Shown piece after piece: positions 24,204-35,486 of a stretch of 64,000 nt of DNA. How positions within the stretch are numbered: position 1 is the stretch's first letter; the number at the start of each line of letters is the position of its first letter. The stretch is from Diphasiastrum complanatum (Eukaryota; Streptophyta; Lycopodiopsida; Lycopodiales; Lycopodiaceae): assembly GCA_029204225.1 (NCBI GenBank), contig CM055109.1, positions 25,294,723-25,358,722 on the forward strand. Reading direction: 5' to 3'. The notes beneath the pieces were generated by a model that saw only the letters and a list, made by a program, of their open reading frames with translations, was not told the origin of the DNA and did not search any database. Made by a program: the position numbers and the translations under genes.

Positions 24204-26421
24204 AGTTATGTGCAATGAGGACATATTGTTTGATGTTATCCTAGAAACCTTATTGGATGAGATTTACCAATGTTCAAGTGCATTGTATAATTTTGACATT
24301 TGCTGGACTTATAGTAGCTGATATTTGGGCACCATGAAGAGTTTTGTACTTCATTCGTCAACTTCAACTTCTGATGCAGAATGCTTATGTAGTCTGTAAC
24401 AGCCCATTCCTGGTAGTGTGGGCTGATCAACTTCTCCCCTCATTTCCATTGCTTGCACCTCTCCTTTAATTGGTGAAATAAAATACCTCAATGAATCCTT
24501 CATATGATGAACTTATGATATATTTGATCATGAGGATCTCGCTTCTGGCATTGAAAGCTCCTCTTGTTACGCTACTTACTTTAGTCTCATTTACACACTG
24601 GGCAAATAGCTTGGAGTAGTTAATAACAGTCAATAATTGTTTGGATGGATCACTTAGGCATCTGACCTTTCAGAAGAAAATTCTTCATCTATAAACAAGT
24701 CACCAAGTAAGCTTGAAGTAGGTCTGTTTATACCTTCAAGGCCATAGAATCAAAGATAGATCTTGAATCTCAATCTAGTCTTGATCTTGGTGCATCTACA
24801 CACCTTAGAAGATCACAAGTACATGTGCTAGATTCACGGCTTTGATCAGATCTGGTAATTTTGAAAATCTGATATGATTCTGCACTCACAACAGGGGCCA
24901 TTTGAAATCATGGTTCTTGAGGCATTCTATCACGTTCTCATTATATTTTGTCCTTTACAGTGTACACATCGCTCAATGGAACCACAATAAGAGCTTAGTG
25001 TATCACTCGAGGGATGTCCAAGTGCCAAGCTCCCAATGCATTCGTGGGCTTTCTAACATTTATTTTGGATTACTATGAGATTGATGTGATTGGCAATGAA
25101 ATATTTGATCCAACATTTAGCGTACGACGGAGGCTTTCACATGTGTGGATCAAACACTATGCATCCTTACATTGTCAACACCCTAGAGTAGGCTTCTGTT
25201 GTGAGGCATAATGATTTAAAATGCAATCTAAATTGAGATTGAGAATTGAAATTGTAAAAGCACTGCTGGAATGATAAATGATGGCATTATCATAAGAGCA
25301 AAATTCCATTCCGAGAAAGATCATGAGTTAACAATTCATCATGACATATTCTCAACATGCAAATGTCTTTTTACATGAAGAGGCATTTGATCAATAGAAG
25401 GAAAACTTGCCAATGAGGCTTTCCTAGGCTCTGGGAGTGAAATCTTATTTTCAACATTGAAACATATACAAGAGATTCTCATGGCTATAGATGAGTTGCA
25501 AAACTTTTAACACCCTAGGCAAGATCATATGTTGCAAAACGTTAACAACCTAACCTAGCAAGCATATTTAGCATTCTCCTTATGAGAGTAGACTTAGAAC
25601 ACTAACCAGCCCTTCTCACTTTCCATGTCAAAGCTTTCAAGATGTCAAGGAATGAGTCTTCTCCTGCTATCATTTAACCATTTGAATAATCTCTCTTTTC
25701 TTTCTTTCTTCCAGTATAGTTTCCCAATTTCCAGCTTCTAGTCCTCAAATTTAGCCTCTATGTATTCAAATCCAAAAACATCTATAAGTCTGAGATTGAA
25801 AGCAACGGAGACGACGTGCTCAACTGATTAGGGGCTACATAGCAGCAAATAACCATTTATTGTAACTAAAAGGTCACCTTGGATCTTAACTTGATAAGAC
25901 ATATCAAGAGGTTGACAATTTCCTTTTCTTCTTGAGCTACCTGGGAAGGTTTTGTTCAACTCAAGCAGCTGATTATCAATCTATCACAATTCATCTTGGC
26001 ATCTTAAACAGTGGACACTACATAAAACTCATAACATAAGAGAAACTCCTCTATAAAAGAAGTGAGTCTAAAGAGTTTAGGCAATAAAAGCTAGAACCAG
26101 CCTTCATGTACAGGAGACTTAAGCTATTACTCATCAATGCAACTTTTAAACAGACTGATTGACATATACAATGTGCTAATAATCACAAAGCTCACAACAA
26201 GTTTGTTTCAGGTGATGAGATCAGAACGTTCAATTAGCTGCATTACTAGCAAAACTCATGAAGTGTTTGCTTCGTGATCATGCCTGATAAAATCAACATC
26301 TTGTGCTGCCCATATGTACAGTGTGCTTTCAACAACAGCATGATGAATAATGTGTTCAAATGGTGCAGTTTATATATACAACAAAAGAATTGCAAAATGA
26401 GGTCATTTACTGAATAAGCAA
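24204..26421. other. Intergenic region between convergent genes
   Basis: About 2.2 kb separates the stop codons of the TOM1-like gene (plus) and the PP2C gene (minus). It should hold both 3' UTRs and poly(A) sites. I see no open frame with protein-like content and no clear transposon. Confidence 0.6.
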
Positions 26422-29400
26422 TCATTGAAACCGAACTACAATGCAAGAAATATCGTCTTTGCTTTTCCTAGAGAGTGCCTCATCGGTGAGGAGTTTAGCT
26501 GCAACTTGTGGATCTGTCAGTCCTCGAATAAAATTGACAGCATCCTGATTATCCATGACCTGTCACAAAAGAAAACATCATTTTGGCCCAAAAATTAAAC
26601 GATCAGGAAATAAGCTCTAACCAGAAATACCAGGCTTATTAAATTTACGGCAAGCTCTTCCCAGGTTTCTTTTCCTTATGCTAAAAGGTAACCTAAAGAA
26701 TGTACACAGTTTTGATTAGCTGATACAAATCTGCAGAAATTATCTTTGCTCTAATGAAAATTCGAGGCATCCAAAGGTTGACTATTTTACAGCACTACGG
26801 CTTCCTTAAAATTTTCACTAATAGATTGTAACAACAATTGCACATGGTCAATTTCTACATCAAATTATCATAACTTTCTCTCTCTTTTTTTAATGCATAA
26901 AAAACTGCCTAAAAACCTGTATGTTGACAACATAGTTGCAGGCCACGATCCGGAACGCGATGCTTTCTCTCTCTTTTTTTAATGCATAAAAAACTGCCTA
27001 AAAACCTGTATGTTGACAACATAGTTGCAGGCCACGATCCGGAACGCGATCCGGGAATTCCCGTTAGGGTTTCCCGGATCGCAAAGTTTTTTTTTTTTTG
27101 GAAAGTTGCCAATATGGGTATCATATGTGAAAGGATATCAAAAAAGCAATTGTTATGCAGATCTGTTGCTTGGTTTCAGATTGTTTAAGATGGCTGCAGG
27201 CTACATTCATCAGAAATCTGGACATCAGTAGATGGTTTCAGATGGCCACATTTTCAGATGGTTTCAGAAATCTGGACATCAGTAGATGGTTTCAGATGGC
27301 CACATTTTCAGATGGTTTCAGAAATCTGGACATCAGTAGATGGTTTCAGCTATTCCACAAGCAGTATACAATTCCCGCCGGTCTAATCTGTTCTAAGCGA
27401 ATCTGAAAGATTCCAGCACTTCTATTCTTTAAATCCAATTTTACCACCCACCATGCTTTTTAGTCACCTTTTGCTTTCCTTTTCTTGTTAGAAGGTGGGG
27501 ACTTTATCTGATTAACTTGTCTTTCTAGTGCTAGCATTCATCATGACTGAGTCTGCCTGGTAGAAAACTTAGTATGTTTAAACCATAGGTCCTGCGGTAC
27601 TGGGTACCGCGGATCCCGGTACCGCGGGACCGTACTGGTACCGCGGTACCATGATGGTACCGCGGTACCATAATATATTAATATAATTAATATTTAATAT
27701 CTTTTCAAATCTTTTTAAACCTAATCTACCCGCCCCCCCTCGCTTCTTCTCTCCCAGTTTTTTTCCAGCCATCATTGCCCTGCCTTCCCTGCCTTGCGTC
27801 TAATTTGCGTCGCCCACAGACCGCCCTGCCTTGCATCTGATTTTCAAGAACCTGCCTTCGCCCATTTTCAACGTCTCTCAAACAGTGTACCCTGCTGTTT
27901 TTTTTCCAGCATTCCATCCTTCCAGCAATCGCAATGGTGCAGTCCGACCTTTCCAGTCTGTGGGACGACGTTGTCAGGCGAGTTGCCGACAAGACCAACA
28001 AGACCGGTCAGAAGGTCGTGCGTTGCCGATACTGCCTAGTCGAATTTGCTGCGTCCCTCACTCGCTTTAAAGGCCACCTACTCGGTGCACGCGCCAAAAA
28101 TGGTGGCACCTTAAATGCTGCCCCTTGTGGCAGCATGTCCGTCCCCGACAGGCAGCGACTACTGGACACCTACGAGCCGCGGCTCGTGGCGGGGGAGAAC
28201 ACCATTTCGGAGGGCATTCTCCGGTTTTGCACCGCTCCTTATGTGGCTGACCCAGAGTTGTTGCCTGTTTGGCTGGCACACACAAGGAGAGGGAGTGCAT
28301 CCTCATCCCGTCCCATTGCCCCTCATCCCCTCAGACAGTTCCACCACACGCACCCCCATCTGCACCCATTCCGATGGATCCTGTCCCATCGCGTCCGCCA
28401 GTTGCCACTGCGGTTCCACCACCACGTCCTGTTGCTCGCACGCCCCCAGTTTACGATTTTCTCATGGACTCTCCGCCACCCGAGCAGGCCCAGGATGCTA
28501 TGACGAGGCCTTCGAGGATGTGGATGAAATCCCTTCTTCCTTCCCTTCCCATCCGGATGACCTCCCTAGCCAGCAGTTTTCGTATCCCATTCCAGAACTT
28601 GCCCCTCCACCAGTGCACCCCACTTATGCTGCTGCACCCATCCCTACCAGTGCATCCCACTCCCCATTCCACGTCTACAGCCCGATGCATCCACTAGTGT
28701 CCAGCTTGTCGCGTCATCGTCCATTCCCGTCATTAGCCGCACATGGACAGATAGGACACACAGGCCGTGGCCAGTTTGATTTACGAGCTGAACCTACCTT
28801 TTGCCATCACCAATTCTGCCCTTTAGAAGGGCATTCCACCTTGCACAGTCTGGCACAGCATAGACATTTTGATGGGGGACATAGGTGCACTTCCCTGGGT
28901 TAGAGCCATCGTCCGTAAGGCCCTCTTCCTGGTGACTTTTGTCACCAGGACGAGGTGTGTTCTTGCCATGTTCCGGGTGTTCAGCCATTTCGACCTTCGT
29001 AAGCCAGCCCCCACACGCTTTGTATTCGACTTGGTGGTCATCGACCGTCTGATCAGGTGCAGGGCACAGCTTCTACAGATGGTTGTCAGTGATCTTTGAC
29101 GTGCCAGTACGTTTCAGCACACGGAGGATGGGGAGCACTTTTCTTCCACGATGAGGGGAGACCAGTTCTGGAGGAATGCGACACATTGTTAGGACTCCTT
29201 CGACCACTCTACATTGTGCTCCGCATGGCTGACAGCGAGGGGTCCACACTTGGACTGGTGTATGAGCTCATGGACTGGATCAGACAGTTCCTGCAGCTGC
29301 CCATCTTGCAGCCAGAGAGGTAAGCAGTATAGTGTTGTAATTGGTCGTTATTTTTCCAGTGTTTGCTAGTTTGTTTTTCTGTCGATGTTACATTTTCTCC

Positions 29401-30234
29401 AAAATTTGCTTCGACTTCGTGCAGGATGACGGAGCTCAGGTTCATCTGGGAGACGCAGTGGAACTACTTTCACAGGAGTATCCACAGCGTTGCACACATC
29501 TTGCATCCCCTCTTCCTCTCTCCGACACGGATATCAGACAGGGAGCTCGAGTCGGATTGGCTAGAGTACATCTACAGGGTGGGTCCACATATTGGCTTGG
29601 ATCCTATCAGACTCATGGAGGAGCTAGCTGCATTTCGTTTCAGCATGGGCACGTTCGATCACCCGGCTGCTCAGCTCCCCATTAGCTGGTGGACCATGTT
29701 CGATAGCACCTATCCCTCCATACAGCAGCGTCTTGCACTGCGGGTCCTTTCACGAGTATGCATCTCATCTCATCCTCTCTTGCTGTGTTTCGTTGACATT
29801 CCACCCGTGCACATGTGCTCAACCATTTCATTGCACGTACCACAAGATTGCGTTGCCTCCATGTGTGAGTGTAATTGGAGCACATGGGCCATCGTTCACA
29901 CGAGGAGAAGAAACAGGCTGCCAGAGAGTCAGCTAGAGAGGTTGGTGTTCTTCAGCACCAACGCACGTCTCGCCAGGAGACTGCTGACCATTACAAGCGC
30001 ATTGCAGGTGATGGGCTATTCTCCCATAGCATGTTGGTTGACGTCTCACAAAAATGTAGGTTTCATTTCTTGATCAAGTTGTCTCTCTGACATGCAAATT
30101 TTAAACCTTGCAGACGAAGATATCAGATTTGGAGCACCAGGTTGACTTGCCTACGGACAGCACCCATCCCATGCCTGTAGATGACTTGGGCACACAGCTA
30201 ATGGCAAAGAGAGAGAGGGAGCTTGCCGAGATGA

Positions 30235-30311
<77 letters not shown>

Positions 30312-33162
30312 GCTTGAGCACAGAGAGCCTCCATTGTACGAGGCAGATGAGCCAGTGTCAAAGGATGAGCATGATGAGGATGAGCCCATACGGGTTGTGT
30401 TTGCCAGATCAGAGAGGGATGAGGCAGATGATACAGGTGCAGGGCACACGCCACGGGCAGGGGTCACAGGTGCATCACGTGGCAGAGGTGGGGCACATGG
30501 CGCAGGTTATACTGGGAGACAGGCAGGGCACACAGGGGGGACCAGTGGCATACCTACCTATGTCGATATGATGGAGGAGGCTCTTAATAGAGGGCAGGGG
30601 CAGAGTGATTTAGATGCCAGTCCCGCAGCTGCTTGGATGCGTGCAGTACAGAGTCATGGCCGTTACTACGACAGCACACCAGAGGAGGCACCAGATGACT
30701 TTGATTGCACAGATTGGGAGGCCATGCAGGGTCTACAGGGTGCACATGATGAGGCACGGGTTGATTCAGGGGATGGTGCACAGGATGATTCAAGGGATGG
30801 TGCACAGGATGAGGCCCAAAGCCCAGAGCATTTGTATTCAGATGCCCAGCTAGACGACTTGATTGCCACATTGGATTTAGAGGCCCAGCAGATGCCGAGT
30901 GTCAGGGGACCCCCTTCATCTCTTGCCAGCATGCGATACACAGAGTCCCAGCCAGAGCAGCCACATGAGGTGCCTGCAGTTCCTCCAGTTCCTCAGAGGG
31001 TATATGTGCGCCGCAAAGCACCTCCAGTGCCACCGATGCCATTGAGGCCTGCAGCCCCTCCATTGCCGTCCACTTCTGCAGCACCAGGTCTCCATGGCAG
31101 GCCACCATCTGTGCCCAGGTTTTCTCTTGCAACGCCCACATCCACAGTGGCTCCTCCAGTAGCTCCTCCAGTGGCAGCACCCACTTCACATCCTCCTTTG
31201 GCAGCACCCACTCCACTGGCTCCCCCTTTGGTAGCACCCAGGATGTACCAATACCGGCCACCGCAGCGCCCCTTTCAGTACATATCGCCGCTGTACTTGC
31301 CTCCTGCACAGCCAGTTCCTCCACCTGCAGCAGCCCCACAGGCACACACTCCACGAGCTCATCCTCCTCGCTCAGGTGCACAGGGAGTTCCCTCTTTTGC
31401 TTCCCTATCCCAGCCGGCCTCAGCTTGGGCCCAACCTAGCCAGCCAGGTGATTTGCATGGGGGTGATGAGGCATTGACAGCTCCTCTCGTCCGCAAGAGA
31501 CCAGGAAGGCCCAAGGGTGCACCGAACAAGAAAGGCAAGGCACAAAAACTGCAAGGAGGAGAGGACGACCATGCAGGGCTCCGAGTACAGCTAGAGGTGC
31601 AGTATTACAGCCAGCTGGAGCAGGTGTTGTTGGTTTGGCTGCTTGGGGGCTGATGCGGAGGCAGATTGGGATGATGCTAGTGACGAGTCCTCCTCTCGGA
31701 TACACAGCCCATGCCAGTTCCAGACAGGCACAGATATCGGCTGCAAGAGTCAGCTCGGGGCCCTGAGTTGTCTCCGGAGCATTCGTCTGAGTCAGAGCCA
31801 GAGCATTGATTGTGGCTCTGTTATTTTAGTTTCAGTAGTTTGTTTCTAGCAGACGGTCGACCATTGTACTCAAATCATTTTTCACATTATATACAGTGTT
31901 TGGCGTACTTTATTTGTTGCACATTGTGCGTGTGTCGCTCTGTACATGTGATGATGTATTTTCAATTTTATGTCAAATTCTATGTGCTCATGTGAATCGT
32001 ATTTTCAACTAATTTCAATTGAAGTGAATGATAGCTTCACATAAATGCACCTACAAACCGATCATTGATGCCACAGCAAACTGATAGCACATGCACTCCA
32101 AACGATCATGAGCATAGCAATTACCCCTACACCCCAAACCCGTGACGACATTTCATAAACGCATGTATTACATTGCATTTAAAAAAATACAAAGATTGCA
32201 TTTCACATGACCAGGCTCGCGTTGCACAAAAAACAACTACATATTGATTCAGCCATTGTATCAAGATAACATTACATATCCCGTCTTTTTTTTAAGCAGC
32301 TATCTAGTTATTTGTCACACCCTAAACTGCCGAAAATTACATAGCAAGAGTCCGCCACATACAACTGGACCTTATCTATTCTAAACATGCCTACTGATCC
32401 TCCACTGACTCCTCGCCCTCGTCAGGTGCATTATTCTGTCGCTCTTGCTCTGCCTCCTGGTTAGCCCGACGTCTGGCCTCCCTTTCCCTGACCATGATGA
32501 GCTGCCGTCGTGTGAAGTTCATTCCAATCTGCTCATCCAAATCCAGCTCGACAGCGGGGACAGGGGCCACAGCGGGGACGGGGATCTGTAGCTCTGGGTG
32601 TCTCTGCCGAGTCTCTCGCAGCATCTCTGCAATGTCTGCCACTTGCTTCCGATGTCTTTCGTTGTGCCTTCGGATATCTTCCTCGAGATTCCTCCTGGCT
32701 TCGCCCTCAGGCTTTGGTGGTATGCGCTATGCCATCTCGATCAACCTTCTCCTCACAACACCCTGGTCCTCAAACAGCCTCTCACAGCACCCTGGCTCTC
32801 AAACAGCCTCTCACAGCCTGTCGCTGGCTCTCTCACTGGCTTTCACTGGCTCTCTCACAGCCTCTGAAAATGCCTCTCACAATGGCTTTGTGAGTGCTTA
32901 TTTATCCCCACAGCCTGATCGGCCATGTGGATCCCCATCATCCCTCCATGTGCCTCTGTACCTGCCCCCATGTGTTGCTCCCCCCCCCCTGTGTTGCTCT
33001 CCCATTGGTCCCATGGTCTACTCACCCACAGTGCCCATGTGTTGTTGCACCTGTCCCCTGCACCATGTACTGTGCCCTCCTTTTTTACACCTAGAACCCT
33101 TTTTTTTCCATTTTTTTAACCTATTTTGGTAGGTAAAAGGCAATAATTAAATATTAAAAATA

Positions 33163-33219
<57 letters not shown>

Positions 33220-33580
33220 ATGGTACTTCTGCTGATCCCAGGGTGGTACCGTACTGGCGGTACCACTGTTATGGTTCCGGCGGTACCATAACAGCGGTTC
33301 CAGGGGACATTAAAACCTATAGAAGCCAATATGGATGTTTTTACTCATCTGACCTACAAGGCTACAACCAACTACTCTTGGGTATTGATGATGTTGCTAT
33401 GCATGATGTATAGGTGGACTCCTTATCTCTGCTGGTGAGAATTAACATTGAAGATTCAATCAAACGTGAAAAGCATAGCATGTCAAGCCAAAAATAAAGT
33501 CTGAAAAGAGCTGACAAGCATTCCAAGACATAGAGGTTCAGAAAGAGGGGATATCCTTGTTTGAAAGACTTCAAGAAGTG

Positions 33581-33619
<39 letters not shown>

Positions 33620-35486
33620 CACCTTCCAAAGTCCATCACTAGCCAAGATAAGAAACTCAGCAGATGAATCTATTGGCACTTCCTGGATATCGGGGTCTGC
33701 ACTCAAATGTTCCTTCAATGACTTATCACCAAATGCTCGAGCTACAGCAAGCTGCCCATCAACACGAGGTACATCACCTGAACCAACATAAACATAACCA
33801 GGATGAGTTTCAATTGCAAGTAGGATAAGGATAATTTTTTTGAAAAGCATGTAAGTACTCTCTTTCAAATGAAAATAATTGTGTGACCAACTACCATTCA
33901 TCATCAGTTATACCTGGTAGATTACTAACAAATCCGCCCTTCTTTTCTATGTTTCCACGTTCGGACGGCTTATTTGGTTCATGATCAACTGAAAGTTGTA
34001 TTGCAACACCAGCTTGACACAAAACTGCTCTGGAATCTCCAACATTCGCTACCAGAAGCTGTCGTCCATCAATCAGAATGGCAGTCACAGCAGTTGATCC
34101 ACCAATACCTAGCACAGGGGCCTTTTCAAGAATAACCTGATCTGTACGTCTGTATGCTTTCATAATGGCTTTTTTTGGATCAACCCAAAACCCAGGCTAC
34201 AATCAGCCAAAAAGTGCAAACAAGAAGCTTTTAAGAAGTTGAAGGTGTTCCAATAAAGAATGTTCAATTAAGGACGTTCTCGAAATTGGCATTTTCTTTT
34301 CCCAAAAAAAAACAGATTATATAGGAAGTTTGAGGGATGTTGACAAGTAAAAAGCCCAACATTTGGTGGCCCTAAGTGCTAATCTTATGGTTTAATTGGA
34401 TAGGTTATGATGCTGAGTCGTCCATTCTCTAGTACATACAAAAATGAAGCTCATAAACTTTTTAAAAGAAATGAGATTTTGATGGCAGTTCGGTCTCAAG
34501 GAACTTAAATTTACCGCAATGGCTAGAGGACCTATTTATTATGCATGTTTCAGAGAAAAAATCTTCATGGTAGGGAGGTGAAGCAAGAGGGCAGAATTGA
34601 CACTTGAAATCTGGACGTTTCAAAGATACAGTAGGCACATACATAGCCCATAGGCCCTAGGGCAATATTTTTGTATACATATTGTTGCCTTCTAAAATTC
34701 TTCAGATGCAAACTATGCTAGATAGAAGAATCAATAGGATTTTAACGCAAGCATTTTGCGTTGGAGGATTTTAGAACGCTCGGTTTAAATTGACAGAACC
34801 TTTACAAAATGCAGGATCTCGGAAGTAATTTCCAGGTAGGCATTGAGAGCACTGCACTAAGTGTTACGTTGAGAACTTTGAAAATAAGAAAGGATTCACC
34901 AAATGGCAAAAAGAACCGTATATCCACATATGATATTGGCAATTGCTATATTCAATCAATGAAAACAGAGATAGAAGAAGCCGAGTATATTCAATTGATC
35001 AGAGCAGCTACAGCACAAGCAGGGTAAAATATATTATATTATACACTTACACTATTTGATAATGTTGCACTATTCAATTAATCAGAGCAGATACAGCACA
35101 AGCAGAGTATAATATAATATATTGCACACTCCATTCAATGAGAAACAGATACAGCAGAACCACACTCCAAAGCATAACAGTAGCAGAAGCAGAGAAAGAA
35201 TACGTAAATGAAGAATCCTTACCTCTTTCAGTATGTTATCGAAAAGGTACCGTTGCAGATAGTCAGGAACGCTATGGCCTAAATGACCATCATAGATCGC
35301 GTACAGACCTAGTTCGTGGCTCTTCACTTGCCTGAACTCTGCTACAAGATAGTCCTCCATGGCATGCCGTGACTTTCCCTTCACCTTTGTGTAGCCATGT
35401 ACAACTTGTTTGCTAGTGTATTTACTATGTCCTTTCCCAGTATCCAATGAAATTGAACTGGCAGACGAATTAGAGCTGAAAGCCAT
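26422..35486 (-). CDS. PP2C-family protein phosphatase (PP2C58-like clade), 4 coding exons
   Basis: Exons on the minus strand: 35223-35486, 33914-34196, 33623-33777 and 26422-26559. They join in phase to 840 bases, 279 aa plus stop, close to small plant PP2Cs of the Arabidopsis At4g28400 type. It is a Mg/Mn-dependent Ser/Thr phosphatase. Conserved blocks are [10 protein letters not shown] and [10 protein letters not shown] (metal-binding Glu/Asp), [61 protein letters not shown] (Asp) and [12 protein letters not shown] (Asp); all metal ligands are kept. The start at 35486 is preferred because an acceptor (TTTGCAG) abuts this ATG. Intron 3 is 7.06 kb because a hAT element and minisatellites sit in it. 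The last exon, 46 codons including the stop, is easily missed. No frame break is seen. Confidence 0.93.
26874..27050. repeat. Tandem duplication, 89-bp unit, in PP2C intron 3
   Basis: The block from CTTTCTCTCTC to GGAACGCGAT at 26874-26962 is repeated almost exactly at 26963-27050. Near-identity suggests a recent local duplication. Confidence 0.9.
27212..27351. repeat. 54-bp minisatellite, about 2.6 units, in PP2C intron 3
   Basis: Units start at 27212, 27266 and 27320 and appear identical by eye. Since 54 is a multiple of 3, one plus-strand frame stays open and reads [18 protein letters not shown] repeatedly. I regard this as chance rather than a gene. Confidence 0.9.
27934..30110 (+). pseudogene. 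hAT transposase, catalytic core deleted
   Basis: An ATG at 27934 opens a BED-type zinc finger (CRYCLVEF then RFKGHLLG, residues about 30-50). A Ser/Pro-rich stretch follows. Near 28760-28830 [18 protein letters not shown] matches the start of the hAT DUF659 region. The text then jumps at about 28835 to [16 protein letters not shown], which matches the end of that domain, so the block with most of the catalytic acidic residues is missing. Next come [12 protein letters not shown], then [20 protein letters not shown], then an intron (29320-29424). The C-terminal dimerisation region follows, with [14 protein letters not shown] and [19 protein letters not shown] (the latter after a second, badly phased intron). 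Frameshifts occur throughout. Non-functional. Confidence 0.85.
30113..31653 (+). pseudogene. Proline-rich, AT-hook C-terminal tail of the hAT transposase
   Basis: After an acceptor near 30112 the frame ([11 protein letters not shown], then [10 protein letters not shown]) hits a GA microsatellite (30236-30306) that shifts it. The open frame resumes and runs to 31653, about 440 codons. It starts acidic ([12 protein letters not shown]), passes tyrosine/acid-rich repeats with [18 protein letters not shown], then about 150 residues rich in Pro and Ala. Near 31490 comes a textbook AT-hook, [16 protein letters not shown]. Position and strand indicate it is the tail of the same transposase. The AT-hook would be expected to bind the minor groove of AT-rich DNA. 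No ATG opens this frame, and I know no standard hAT with such a long tail. Confidence 0.6.
30236..30306. repeat. (GA)n microsatellite inside the hAT transposase frame
   Basis: About 70 bp of GA with one GATA interruption. It breaks the transposase reading frame. Confidence 0.95.
32391..32733 (-). CDS. Opposing charged coiled-coil frame within the hAT element
   Basis: On the minus strand an open frame from about 32733 to 32391 encodes up to about 113 residues. It is rich in Arg, Glu and Gln: [20 protein letters not shown], then [17 protein letters not shown], then [17 protein letters not shown], ending in an acidic tail. It has heptad-like spacing and no family I recognise. It lacks an upstream ATG (internal ATGs exist), so a splice to an upstream exon would be needed. 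Location between the transposase and the right end, in opposite orientation, suggests a second element-encoded gene or a chance frame. Confidence 0.35.
33166..33213. repeat. (TA)n microsatellite
   Basis: About 48 bp of alternating TA just inside the right end of the hAT element. Confidence 0.95.
33582..33619. repeat. (AG)n microsatellite beside the PP2C exon 3 donor
   Basis: On the gene's strand this is a CT run beginning only a few bases into intron 3 (donor AAG|GTGCCTCTCT). Confidence 0.95.

Larger units (their letters stand above)
27585..33309 (+). mobile_element. hAT-superfamily element inserted in PP2C intron 3
   Basis: The flanks TTTAAACC (27577-27584) and TTAAAACC (33310-33317) match in seven of eight bases, an 8-bp hAT-type target duplication. 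The first 90 bp carry six GGTACC words, and the last 80 bp carry three more plus GGTTCC variants, typical of subterminal transposase-binding repeats. The terminal inverted repeats are imperfect. Inside are a BED zinc finger, hAT transposase segments, a proline-rich AT-hook tail and an opposing short frame. It lies antisense to the PP2C gene. Edges could be off by a few bases. Confidence 0.8.

Noticed and set aside
27212-27351. CRISPR-like array
   Set aside because: The units are contiguous without spacers and lie in a plant intron.
27155-27406. 83-codon frame with three 18-residue repeats
   Set aside because: The repetition is that of a 54-bp minisatellite inside an intron on the opposite strand.
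28067-28903. Overlapping long frames in the proline-rich part of the hAT element
   Set aside because: GC-rich DNA keeps several frames open on both strands. Only the frames with BED and hAT motifs are supported.
30101-30467. Minus-strand Ser/Leu repeat proteins
   Set aside because: They are translations of the GA/CT microsatellite at 30236-30306; the same applies to frames over 20635-20679 and 22965-23002.
30584-31705. Minus-strand frames of 72-159 codons opposite the transposase tail
   Set aside because: They mirror the Pro/Ala-rich tail and show no independent motif.
32494-33132. 212-codon plus-strand frame
   Set aside because: Mostly the complement of the charged coiled-coil frame followed by C-rich repeats (CCTCTCACAG words); no motif.
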